Assembly (NCBI GenBank): GCA_017562135.1
Contig: QEYB01001179.1
Span: forward strand, 531,001 to 595,000
Direction of reading: 5' to 3'
Origin: Dipylidium caninum
Lineage: Eukaryota > Platyhelminthes > Cestoda > Cyclophyllidea > Dipylidiidae
DNA: 64,000 bases
The stretch's first letter is position 1. Every line of letters begins with the position of its first letter. Position numbers and translations under genes: made by a program. The notes beneath the pieces are model-generated. The model was not told the origin of the DNA, searched no databases, and was given only the letters and a program-made list of their open reading frames with translations. This document shows, one piece after another, positions 1 through 11,167 of the stretch.

Positions 1-129
1 AGAAAAGACTGGGGATAGAAAGATCGAAGAGAAGAAAAATTTAGCTTCTAACAACATTGAACAGGGCATTGAAATCGATTCAGAGAAGTTTCATGCCTTG
101 ACAAATAACAAGCGCTTCCTAGTCCTTAC

Positions 130-3100
130 CGAATGGCATCGAGGTACTTGGTCTCATATGTCCAGGGCTCGCGTTTCGGAGTGTCAATATGTGCATGGGA
201 ACGGAGGAAAGGATGAAACGCCGCAGCCTGGTACCACCGCGTGTAAAGCTCGCCCGAGGGGTGGCCGAAAAACCCTCCGACATCGGAGCCACAGAAGGTC
301 AGACCAGCCATAGACATACTCAGAAGCATTGGTGTGGAAATCTGCAAGAGGGACAAAAAATAATCGCATTAGATGAGGGATCCGCCTGCCTCTCGATCGA
401 GTGGTCAGCCACGATTTCACAAAACATTCAGATCAAGTCATAATCATTGCCTTCCACAAAAGTTGGTCGTCTGACATGGGGCAATTTACTATGAAATACT
501 GCAATAATTAAACTAAGAATATTTGGAGAATCAAATATAACTTCGAGGTGTGAGGAGCAATAGCAAATGGATATTCCATATTCCATGAACTTAGCGGCAC
601 AGAAGTCGATTAGGTAGTTTAGTCTATCCACTGGCGTCATGCCCTCCGGTGTAAGACTTGCTAAATACTCGCCTGAAAACGTTCACTTTGGTGGCACCAT
701 GAACGGAGGCTGAGTAGAGCCAAAAAAGGTTGGAGAAATTTGGAGACTCACAAAAAAGATAAGTATGAGAATTACAATAAATATGCGCCTTCTCTAAATC
801 CGCATTAATGGGAAGAAATGAGTTAGGCCGGAGCGAATGACCACTCGGTAAATGAAAGGAAGCGGACGAAGACGTCAAAAAAAAACGCTGAAGAGGTAAC
901 AGCGAATAGGGATGGAACAATATGATAGAGAGGAGACCAACATAACTAGGTAGAGCATAATTAAAAAAAGAGTAGCGATGGGGTCGGAGTTATATTCGAG
1001 CACACATGCGTTTGGTGTAAACTTTGGCAAAACGTTTCACCTCAAAAGACTTGCGCCAATGAGCCAAAGGATCGCGACTCAATCAACAAAAGCACAGCTT
1101 CGGTGACGAGAAGTTTATTTTATAAGCACCTCGATGCAATGGAACGAGACTAAAAAGAGCACTGTTCCAAGATTCCAATGTTGCAGTTAAAGAGGCTGAC
1201 TAAAAAAGTGAGGAATTGATAGAAGTAATCAGGTACGGCTATTTTTTGTTAAATTATGAGTAAATCACGTAGGTTAAACTCAGGACATCATTCTGAATTA
1301 CATAGCGAAGACAAATTAACAGATAAAACGCACCTGAAGATGGTCCCACGATGCAACATTATCTCCAGTCCACACAGCACTAGTACGTTGAGAGCCGGCA
1401 AAGAAGGCCCGCGTAAGGATGAAAGGCCGCTCCTTACCACCGGAACGTCGCAACAAACCCTCCCACGTTGCATTGTGCACCCAGAGGCCGTAGAGATTGT
1501 GCAGATCTCGGTTTTCCCATATACCGCCGAACAAAGTGTCCTGATTGAATAATAATAATAAAGACAAGAAATGGTAGCGCATTTGGCGAGCATCCAGTTC
1601 AGGTCTAGTATACAACTGAAGTAGGCAGATACTTAGGGATAGCTGATTTTTCCTCCCACGTGAGCACAACATAGAGACAAAAGAACAGGTGCTGCCTAAT
1701 TTTTTTGAGAAAATTGGAAGTCTTGAAAAGCGCAGCTATAAAACGTGAGCAACGGATAAATACAAATAACTGCCTTCATTGCGATTTGGTTGTTATCGAG
1801 CACTGATTGTGATTAACGAGGAGATGGACGATAGGCTAAGACTCTTTCTACCTACTCAGTTGCATTCATGATAAATCTACTTCCTCAACTTTTAGTAAAT
1901 GAAAAATATACGTGTCGCGGAAGTTTATTCGATTATCATCTCCCTCTGGTATTAATATCAAGGGAGGTAGTTCACCCACCTTAGGAATGGTCACTTCAGC
2001 CCCGCTGAACACAGAAGGTTCACCCATATCATTCCAGGCGTAAAACATCCGATCCTTGTCCAAAAAATCACCTGTGGTAAAGAGGTTCGCCCACCAATCG
2101 ACAACCTCGGGGCGATAGAAGTCTGGCCAATAACTTGTTCCTGGCCAGCACCACCCGTCAAAATCGGTATCACCATTCGCATTCTTCACATAAAGACCTT
2201 CTGACCTGCCCTGCCTGTCATAAGCTTGTATAAAACATATTTAAGGCCAACTTACGAGCATATGGACCAGGATTGATCAGCTTTGATATGGGGGTCGACG
2301 ACGACAACGAGCTTGCGTCCACTAGCAGCTAAATCATCAACCATCTCATTGGGAGAGGGGAATTTAGCAGTGTTCCAAGTGAGGTAACGCTTGTCATTAG
2401 CGTATTCGATATCCAACCAGATAACATCCATTGGTAAAATGTGTTTATTATAATCATCGTTGATGGATTTCATCTCCGCCTGATCACGATAATTCCAACG
2501 AGATTGATGATGCGCTAGGGCGAAGAGAGGAGGTAGTGGAGTTGAACCCGTCAGTGCCGCATAAGCCCGCAGACCTACTTGGGGATTGTGGGCAAGGATT
2601 ATAAACATGTCAAGAACGCCAGTCTCAAACATCCACCGTGTTTTAACAGAGGGACTTGAGTTTTTTGCCTTGGAAAAGAGATTGGATAACAAACCACCGC
2701 TAGAATCAATCTTCCTGGAGGATTTTATGTCAACCCATGTTTCCGATGGATTGTTAATAAACAGTCCAACGGTACTATTAGACTTATGAGCCCACAATAG
2801 AGGTACGGAACCGTATATTGCCATTGGGCTGTTCAACTCGTATTCAAATACATCCAAATTGTAAAGACGGTAGGGGTCAGTATGATTGGTGTTTTTCAAA
2901 ACAAAGCTATCTGCGTGTTCGGGAATACCATAGACATATTCGAATCCATGAAAGGTAAAGTCAATTCCGACGGAAGTTGGGCCATGTGGTCTTGAATCTC
3001 GATGACCTTTGAAATATTCAGCCCAATCGACGGGAACAGGTCCCGGAGGGGTTGGTTCTGTTGTCTCAGTAGTTTGTGTGGTCTCCTGGGATTCGTTTTC

Positions 3101-3664
3101 GCCTTCGTTATTAGACGCGACCGTTGTAACTTCTTCGATGACTGGAGACCGTTCCTCAAATTGCTGGTCAAGTTGATGCTCAAAAAGAAGCAGATCCCGC
3201 CCGTTCAATGTCACCAAATGGTCGTTTCTCGAGAAGAATGCAATCCTGAATGGGTCAAGGGCAATAATAGCTTTGTCTTTATGGGCCGTGGATAAAATAA
3301 TCTCCGCTTGTGTCTCATGCACTTTCAGCGGAAGGGGTTGCGGTTCTTTGACTAGAGCATCACCTATCCTGGGACGGAAACGAGGGCGAATTGGGTCAAG
3401 TTCATCGATAACTACGCGAAAAGTGTTAAAAGGATGGTGGGTAATATTCACAATTAAACGTTTTTGTGAATTGTTGTTGACCAATTGCAGCTGGACGACA
3501 TTTTCGAGAAGCCGAAATTGCCGAATGTCGACGCTATATTCAGGGGCAGAAGGCCAAAAATTTCTCTGACGTGTACAAAATGAACTGTCTGCACAAGTTC
3601 TAAAGTTGCTGCGATCGACACAGAGGGCATATTGAATCAAGGCGAGAGCCCATAATAGCCACAT
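130..3664 (-). CDS. GANAB: Glucosidase II alpha subunit (neutral alpha-glucosidase AB), 5' part
   Basis: ER-lumenal GH31 enzyme that trims the inner glucoses from N-glycans and feeds the calnexin/calreticulin cycle. Visible exons, all GT-AG: 3664-2256, 2205-1980, 1540-1334 and 341-130; the gene then runs off the left edge. The ATG at 3664 begins a hydrophobic signal peptide ([15 protein letters not shown]) followed by the family hallmark VDRSNFRTC. Conserved blocks in order are [66 protein letters not shown] (nucleophile Asp in exon 2), AVWTGDN (acid/base Asp in exon 3) and CGSDVGGFF. The usual signature is WNDMNEPS, so Gly replaces Asn here. A Thr/Glu-rich linker near residue 190 replaces the variable acidic linker of vertebrates. 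Introns are 50, 439 and 992 nt. The C-terminal beta domains are outside the window. Confidence 0.95.
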
Positions 3665-5517
3665 CCCGACAGGAGACAAAGAACAAAGCACGCTGGAGGA
3701 ACGTTCGAGTTAGTGATTGGTGGAAAGGAGGACCGATGAAAAAAAGGCAACATGATGCTAAATCCCCGTAATTTTCATTCTCCCCATGAAACAGTTAATT
3801 CTGTACCGTTGTACTGAAGCAAATCCAACCAAATTTGATTTTATGACCACAAAATTGTTGGAAGGTCAACTGTTAGTGTATTACAAGTTTTCAAATTACT
3901 TAACAAAATCACGTAAACTATGAGCTGTGAAATGTCTTCCGTGGTAGTTTCTTGGCGATATCTCGTAAAATTGTTGAATGATATGTCAGTTTTCGAGAAT
4001 TCCCACAATTTGTGTATTCGAAACACGCAGATAACGAGCATCTTAGATTTGGGCAGAAAGTTCTGGCTTAGGTCCAAGGTATGTGCACAGTTGAGGTAGA
4101 TTATAAGGCTCTCCTCATTGCTATCAAATAATAAATTTCAAGACTGACATATTTTTCCAAGATAGCTCGACACCAAGGAAAATTTTACAAGTCACAGTTA
4201 AAAGAATGAGATGAAACTGTAATGAGGGCTTGTCTAGAGATTTAGGATGACTCCGTTGAACTACAAATGACCTATGTTTTACATTGACTGAGTTAGGGAG
4301 GCTAGCCTGTAGTCAGCTATTATTTATCTCTTAGGCATTTGAATATTTCCTAAATATACCAAAAAATGCGGTAAATTAGTGCTTTTAAGTTTCACACGAT
4401 CCTCATAAATGTTTCGAGAAACGTTGACAATGCATAACCAAAATCCTCTTTTAATTTGGTCTGTCTGCTGTAGGTTTACCCGGTAATAACACAGGAATAA
4501 TTGTCAAAGATGTCAATGAAATCAGTCCAGTTTTTTACTGCTCAATTACCTTAGTCGTTAATATCGGTGTGTCCTCATAATTATCGCAGAGCGAAGTCTC
4601 AAGACAATATCAGTAATGAGATCTCAATATTATGGTCTGCTTGTGCGTCACTATTAATGACTTGTATCTTTGTCGTTATCAGCACGAAGAAATACGACAG
4701 CAAAAATTCGTGAAATAACAAAGGCGCCAAAAGGATTTTACTCCGGAAGGCATAAATTACAACCATATTTTGGGTCCATTTAGGCCTATTAGTTCGGCCA
4801 GATGCCGCAAACAGTTCGTTTATTCATGCAGCGAGCTGTTGCTTAACCAGTAATTATGGAACTACTGTGTTTGATGCTTAAAATAAGTTAATGTAAGAAA
4901 TGCCTTTTCCACATGCCTGTTGTTAATGACCTCAAACCAAAATGTGGGCACATTTTTTTACTTGAGTGGAAATTAAACGCTAAATTGTTGTATATGACTG
5001 TTTTTAGCGGTCATATCAAAGGTAAGCATTCCATTGACTATATATGAAGTTTAAGTTTCTTTTCGGGTGGGGCGCCTTTCCAAGAGATCGAGTTTTGTAG
5101 CGGTGCCCTTGTTAATATCGTGTCGTGTGTTTTCTAATTTCTGTTTAAATTTACGTATTGCGGTCAATTTACAAATTAAATGTTTGATAATTTTATTATG
5201 TAAAAAAACGGCCTCCTAGTCTCCGTGCCTTTATTTGTAGACTGTACACTCCATTGATGTTTTTCTGCATATCATCTGGTTTAATTTTTTTATTCGCGGG
5301 GTTGAGTAGTAGTGTACTGCACACTTCCTCTTTCGCGAGGGAGACAGCCAAATATATCATTCATTAACACCTTCATGTTATTTGTAGTTTCGTGCTTCAT
5401 TTATATATCATGATGACATTTTTTTAGATCCTATACACTATTAATTTAGGATCTAGTAAATTATTGATGCCGTAGAATTTATGTACCCAAGTTAATATAT
5501 ATATCACGCATATAGAA
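3665..5517. other. Head-to-head intergenic region between GANAB and SUZ12
   Basis: AT-rich 1.85-kb spacer with no supported coding sequence. Both neighbours are transcribed away from it, so it should hold both promoters. I see no convincing TATA box, repeat or RNA gene. Short open frames here, such as one at 3841-4077 on the minus strand, have no family resemblance. Confidence 0.5.
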
Positions 5518-8500
5518 ATGTCAAAATCACGGACAATCGCTATTCGGAAATCACAGCCTCAAGTCATTGCCCCACCTGCTAAGGTTAATGGAGTTGTCCG
5601 TTTGCCGCTAATCCTCCCTAAACCTCCTTCTTCGAATGCCACGAACCCCGTACGTCTTCTCGATTCATTTCAATGAAGTGGAATACCTTTCTTACGGATG
5701 TTCTTCTCCCTAGATGACTACAATTGTCCCCCTAAATACAAATTGTTTGGTCAATGGTACAAAACGACGTGGGCAGAGTTTGAAGAGAAGGCGGAAAATT
5801 ACAAAACTTGAAAAGGTCGACAAACCCGTTGTACTGGGCAACAATACCGGCTTATCATCCGTCGCCCAGGAAGGTGCTAAGGCTAAGGTCGAGAATGGTG
5901 CTCCATCTACCTCGACAGAAGTCATCAATCAGACTGCTCTAACCGGTGCCGAATGTCAGGCCAATTATGAGGAATTTGTGCGGACTTTTGCCGTGCCTAC
6001 GCATCTCTACCGCTACTTGGCCAGCCGACATCGCGTTAGACCTACTTATTTAACCCGAAATTTGAGATATATGCAATCGACTGGCTGTGGTGGTCTCGGG
6101 CATAAGGGTCTGTGGACGTGGCTTTCAATAATACCTCGTGATTTTCTCATGTCTCTAAAATTTTATATTCATTAGACAAGGAAACATTGGAAGAAGTAGT
6201 TTCCCGACTTTCGTCGATAGAGGCTGTGCAATCATGTGGTTCCTCTCGATCGAGGCGTTCTGTGAAGTCGGCATCCAGTACATCGGGCGTTGGCAGTAAT
6301 GGTCTCCCTAGCGAGCATCAGTGGCCGGACGAGATTGAAATTATCATGGAAGGGTTTTTTGACAGCGAAAAGGAGAATGATTGGGTCACTGTTGAGGTGA
6401 CGTTGTTATCATGTTATTTGATCTTCTCATTTCTGTTATTTTATCTGAATTTGCCGGTATCCTTAGTATGCGAGTGTTTGGTAAAGCGATTACACGGCAT
6501 TGATTGGTGAGAAATAGAGCTTTCCTTCGTGTTTTTTCTTGTGAACTTGCTCCATTTTTTGTTAGGAGCATCGAATTGGGGAGTGTTAATTAATCTCGAG
6601 AACGTATTTAATATCCCCATTGAACCAAGATTTGTTTTTATGGTAACTAACGCGGACTAACGTTATGAAAAGAAATTTAATTGCCTCTTTTCTTCATCAA
6701 GTCGTCAGTGAACCTCTTCTGTCGCACCGCTTGGACCTGGCGTCGCAACTCCCGCCCTCTCGATTCTCTTGTTCTCATTTCACGTAATGTTGCCTGCGTT
6801 TGCAATGGCGAGTCGCCTTCAGCCTCCACAGCCACCCTTCCTCCTCTAGTTCCCTCTGCCCGTTTCCGTCTGGTTGACGTACTTCGAATCGCTGCGGCAA
6901 TGAACGATGCTCCACCTACAGAAGCCCTCGTTTCATTCCATTTGTTCACGTATCAGTAGCGCTCAACTCGAATTGCAGGTCAATGTGATAGAACGACGTC
7001 GCGCACGACATATCAACGGCACAGAGGCAGGGGAACCTCTGGGTCAGACCGCCTACCCGGTGGTATACTCCACTTCCTCGCTACCTCTATTTTTCTCCCC
7101 CGGTGAGTTTGATTATTTATACGAATCCAATCTTCATTTTTTTTAATTTTTCCTCTAGACCCCGGATCGACTGCCAGTGCATTCCTTCTCACTCCCGGTC
7201 TCTACGAGCTCCGCCTCGGTATTCAAGCGGCTCCTATCCCTATACCCGATGATTGTGGAATTCTACCGGTTGCACTCATCTCTAGATCATTGATGGCTTT
7301 TGAGGGAGGCACACCAACGGCTAGTAATGGGGATCACAGGGTCACTTTTCTGGGTCCCTCCTCCTCGTCTTCCTTTACGCCTCTGAAGTTCTCCAAGAAT
7401 CCTTCTTGTGCTGCATTGGATGAGTATTCCCGGTGGCCCAGGCTGCGGTTTCGTGTGATCTGGCATTCTCTCGCTACATCGTCCCCATTCTCTACCTCTG
7501 TTCCTAGGCCCCGTAAGTGTCTACGTATCCAACAAGCTTTCTTATTTAACCATCTTTTATGTAGTCTCGATAATGGTCGCTCGATGCACGATTAAACGTC
7601 CGCTGTCGGAGGCAGAGGGACCTCCGTCTTCGAAGATCCCGTGTACTCATCCGCATGAAGAGGACGAGGCTACGAAGATTGACGAGGATGAGTCCAACAA
7701 CTCAGGTTTTCATTCCAGTGTGACTAGCTCAACTTCCCTGTCCATTGAAGTCGTCTACCTATTCTTTTATGGTGGAGATGAGAAGCGCATTCTACAGTGG
7801 ACAAAAACTCGGGACATGATTTGTCCCTGGTGCAAGGTTGACTGCCGTCGAGGTGGTAAGTTTAATCACCTTCACGAATTTCTATCCCTTTTTCTTGGCA
7901 CCGTGACCGCCTCATAAAGTTTCCTGTAACTGGTTTTGTCTGACTAGATGGTCGTCTTCGCTGTCTAATCTGTGTTGGAATGTTGTGGGAAGATGATAGA
8001 GTCGGAGAATGAGGTCACGAATCCGCCACGATCTGCACGTAAATTCGCCTAGGATGCGGACTTAGTCGTGCTTTATTTTTATGATTACAGTTTTATTTTC
8101 CCATGTTTACTCTGCCAGTGTACAGCGAATTCTGGGGCCCTAGATGCCGAGTGAGCATCCACTTTTGTGGATGCAGGTAGTTGTGAGGTCAATGATGTTC
8201 TTGACTAACCTTTATAGACGAAGTCTTTGCCTGCTATTTATTTGAGTGTGAGAGATTGCTCACACAACTCACCATTGGTAAAACTTTGAGTGTAAATAAC
8301 CTCCAATGTTTCCTTTGTGACGTTTGACTTGGAGATCTCAGTGTTACTAATGTGTGACTCACAGTGCATTCCTTCAGCAGTTCCATCAAGTTGCCCTGGT
8401 GTATAGGTCTGTCGCTCACCGCTAGGATTGTTTATTCTAATTTGACCGGCCTTCACAACTGCCTCCTGCGGCGTCCTCTGACATCAGGGTGGGGCAGAAG

Positions 8501-11167
8501 AAGGGCAATAAGGCCACCACTTACGACGGTGGAGGTAGAGTGAAGGTAAATGAGAGCGAACTTATCCCCCACATAAGGCAGTCTCTGCGGCGGCATCATT
8601 GGTGAAGTATGGTTAATTGAGTTGGCGGCGCTCGGGTATACACAAGACTGACTTCTTCGACAGCGCTGTCTCTCCGGTCAGCTGAAGTGTGCCTTCCTCT
8701 TTGAAGGTGGGGAAAAGTTTGTAGAAGGATGGTGAAAGCTGTTGATGTGGCAAATTATTGCTTTAACCATACGTATGCGTGGTTTCTTCAGCTCACCAGT
8801 CCCCAAACACAACTGGCCACACAGGGACTCTTTGTAACATTCGAGTTTCCGTTAACACGGACGCATTACGATTTGTTCATGCTAGTTTCGGGAGAATGCG
8901 GTGACACTTGTCCCTCCCCATTCTATTTTGGCTGTAAAATGGAGATTTTGAGGGTAATTTTTGCTTCCAGACAAAGTGTATCCCAGTTGCCTAATGGCGC
9001 ATCTGCGTTGCTGCCATCCTCGTTTTCGTTTCTCCGGCTCCTGGCAACGCGAGACAAATCACCTCCTGTTGGAGGTGACACTAGATGAGAGTTATGACGG
9101 CTCTAACGACTGCATCCCGCGTGCCTACCGCCCCAGCACGGAGAGCGCGCCCGAGAGCGGGGTGGATATCTGCCTGGCGGAGACCGCTGCCTCGCGCAAC
9201 CCCTGCCACCTGCCCATCGTCGGTGGCTGGACCGGCTACTGTGGCGAGGCGGAGAATAACCTGCGGGATGCGAGAAAAATTGCCACCTCGAGATTCCTTC
9301 AACGGCGGCGTCGTCAACCCCTCAAAAGACTGCCCTTCAGTCAGCTTATCTATTGGCGAGGAGTGGAACGCTTTTCTGGCTCCAGTCACGAGGTAGTTAG
9401 TCTATAAATACTTTTATTCTTGCCTCGCTACCGCACCACCGCCCGGCAGTGGCTCATACTGGAGCTTTCGTGAAGACTTAAGGCTATCTCAGTGGGGTTT
9501 ACTCGTTGTCGAGATCCTCTTGTCGACTGCCTTCACTCCGATAGGCAGATATTATGGAGTCTTTTTTAGCCTAATTTGAACCATCCTTCCGCATTTGCGA
9601 TTCTTTTCGGGCCATGGTTGACTAGGGACCGAGGCTGAGTGGCGAAGGGGCTAGGACTGAAACGTGGTGAGTGGCTCAGATCCCGTCAGTCTCAGCGAAG
9701 GTCACTTCTCGGTTAGTTCTTCATTCCTCCACTTGCAAGAATTGTGCGCCTCATTGTGATGAAAGTTTTTTTTGCACGAAGCATGGCCACCCGTTTTCCG
9801 CATTAAGGTGTTACGCTCTCTCCGGCCCCCATTTACTCACGGTTTTTCCTCAGCTTGAGGTCCTAGTTTGGCTTGTCATTGGCCTCTTCGTAGACGACTG
9901 GTTATTTTTGGCAATCTTGTGGGGAAATCATTCAGTTATTCTTCTTCTAAGTTTATTAATGCATTCTTTGTAAAGATGAGACATTGAATTGCCGTGTGTC
10001 TACACAATTTTCATTGCGTTTCCAGCTCTCGGGCGAAATGGCCTCAATGTCGGCTGCAGCGGCCGCGGCGATGGCCGTCGGAGGGGCGGCCACCGGCCCT
10101 GTGGAGGTGGGCCACAAGCGCACTTATTTCCACACCACCACACTGCAGCTCATCGAGCCGACAACTTTCGACGACTGCGACTCCGAAGACGACGATGCTC
10201 CTCAGTGGCTGCGCGATCATTATCAACGCAAGGTGGAGGAGTTTACGGACGTCAACAAGGTTCTCCTTTTTCCCCTTTTTTGCTTAATATGGCTACCTCA
10301 GTGGCACTTAACCGAGGGCCACTCGCTTGAAATGTCCCCCATTTTTTGTTAACCTCAAAGATTGCCGAAAGGGTTTTTAATCAAACCACTTCTCTATCGT
10401 AGTCCGATGAAATTTTCAGAGGCTTGTTATCAATCGTAGAATTTAATTTGCCATTTGAGAGCTTCAGACCTTGCATCCCACTCTAAACACCTTCCAGCCG
10501 TAGGGCTTGACACCCGAGGACTGGCCAGACCAGCGGTGAGACATTAATTTTGACCCGAAGTCAGCATGAACGCACCGACGTGTGTGTGTGTGTGTATGTA
10601 TGTTTGTGTGGGTGTGGGAGGGTCTGATTACATGGTCACGATGACTTTTCTACCCTAATGTGTCCCCCGCAACTCACTCGTCAATCGCGTCCTTTCCTTA
10701 TTAGCGGGGTGATAAGTCTTCAGCACCTCTTCGCCGCCCACTTGAACGTTGTTTTGATGCTAATTCTGAGGCGAACGCCTAGCGGATTGTTGAGATTGGA
10801 AATGTGAAATGAAAAGGTAGGTTGACGAGCGTTTGGCTCGAGGACTCTGTGAGGAGAGAGGTTCGCCGATGGTTTTGCCCTCCGTCCTGCATGTTGTTCC
10901 GTCGCCTAGGGGGAGAAGGAATTCATGCAGATTTGGAACGCCTTCCTCCTCTCCGTGAAGCCCTCCGAGACCGTCGTCTGCGACAACCAGATAGGACCCC
11001 TTCTCTTTGCTTTCGTACAACGTTTCGGTGTGCGCCTACATCAACGCCACCTCCGCAACAATTTTATCCTCCACCTCGCCAATCTCTACGATTACGGTCT
11101 TGTTGCTCCGAGTTTGATGCGAAAAATTATCTGCGCTTTTGACGATATCGAATTTTCATCTTCTTAA
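5518..11167 (+). CDS. SUZ12: Polycomb protein SUZ12, core PRC2 subunit
   Basis: Nuclear scaffold subunit of Polycomb repressive complex 2, which methylates H3K27 through EZH2. Exons: 5518-5649, 5714-~6107, 6176-6396, 6979-7102, 7159-7512, 7565-7855, 8971-9392, 10026-10259, 10910-11167. Only the exon 2 donor is ambiguous; the rest are phase-consistent and give about 809 residues. Family landmarks: the N-terminal block PTHLYRYLASRH...YLTRNLRYM, then IIMEGFF...VTVEV, then a C2H2 finger (CPWC at ~495-498, H516, H521) split by intron 6. After it come DESYDGS and PLKRLPFSQLIYWR (human PVKRTPITHILVCR). The VEFS box (~679-805) holds YFHTTT, APQWLRDHY, EEFTDVNKGEKEFMQIWNAF, and RNNFILHLANLYDYGLV. The last-exon acceptor at 10910 was chosen because it restores GEKEFMQ. 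A poly-alanine run precedes VEFS. Length is close to human SUZ12 (739 aa). Confidence 0.93.
6677..6949 (-). other. Unassigned open frame, coiled-coil-like, antisense in SUZ12 intron 3
   Basis: A 90-codon minus-strand frame lies wholly within the 582-bp SUZ12 intron 3. Its C-terminal half is rich in Arg, Glu and Gln, with a helical look (ATLREMRTRESRGRELRR, then FTDDLMKKRGN and a TAA). No usable in-frame ATG is visible near its start, so it would have to be a 3' exon of a spliced nested gene or a chance frame. I do not recognise the sequence. Confidence 0.2.
7856..8970 (+). other. SUZ12 intron 6 (1.1 kb)
   Basis: Separates the two halves of the SUZ12 zinc finger. It has a clean GTAAGT donor and a pyrimidine-rich CAG acceptor. 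It contains a perfect 8-bp hairpin with a TTTT loop at 8155-8174 and an 80-codon antisense open frame at 8234-8473 with no recognised family. Nothing else is supported. Confidence 0.6.
10580..10596. repeat. (TG)n microsatellite in SUZ12 intron 8
   Basis: About eight perfect TG units followed by imperfect TGTA/TGTT units, inside the 650-bp intron before the last SUZ12 exon. Confidence 0.9.

Noticed and set aside
8155..8174. Perfect 8-bp hairpin with TTTT loop in SUZ12 intron 6
   Set aside because: Too short for a microRNA precursor, and hairpins of this size are expected by chance.
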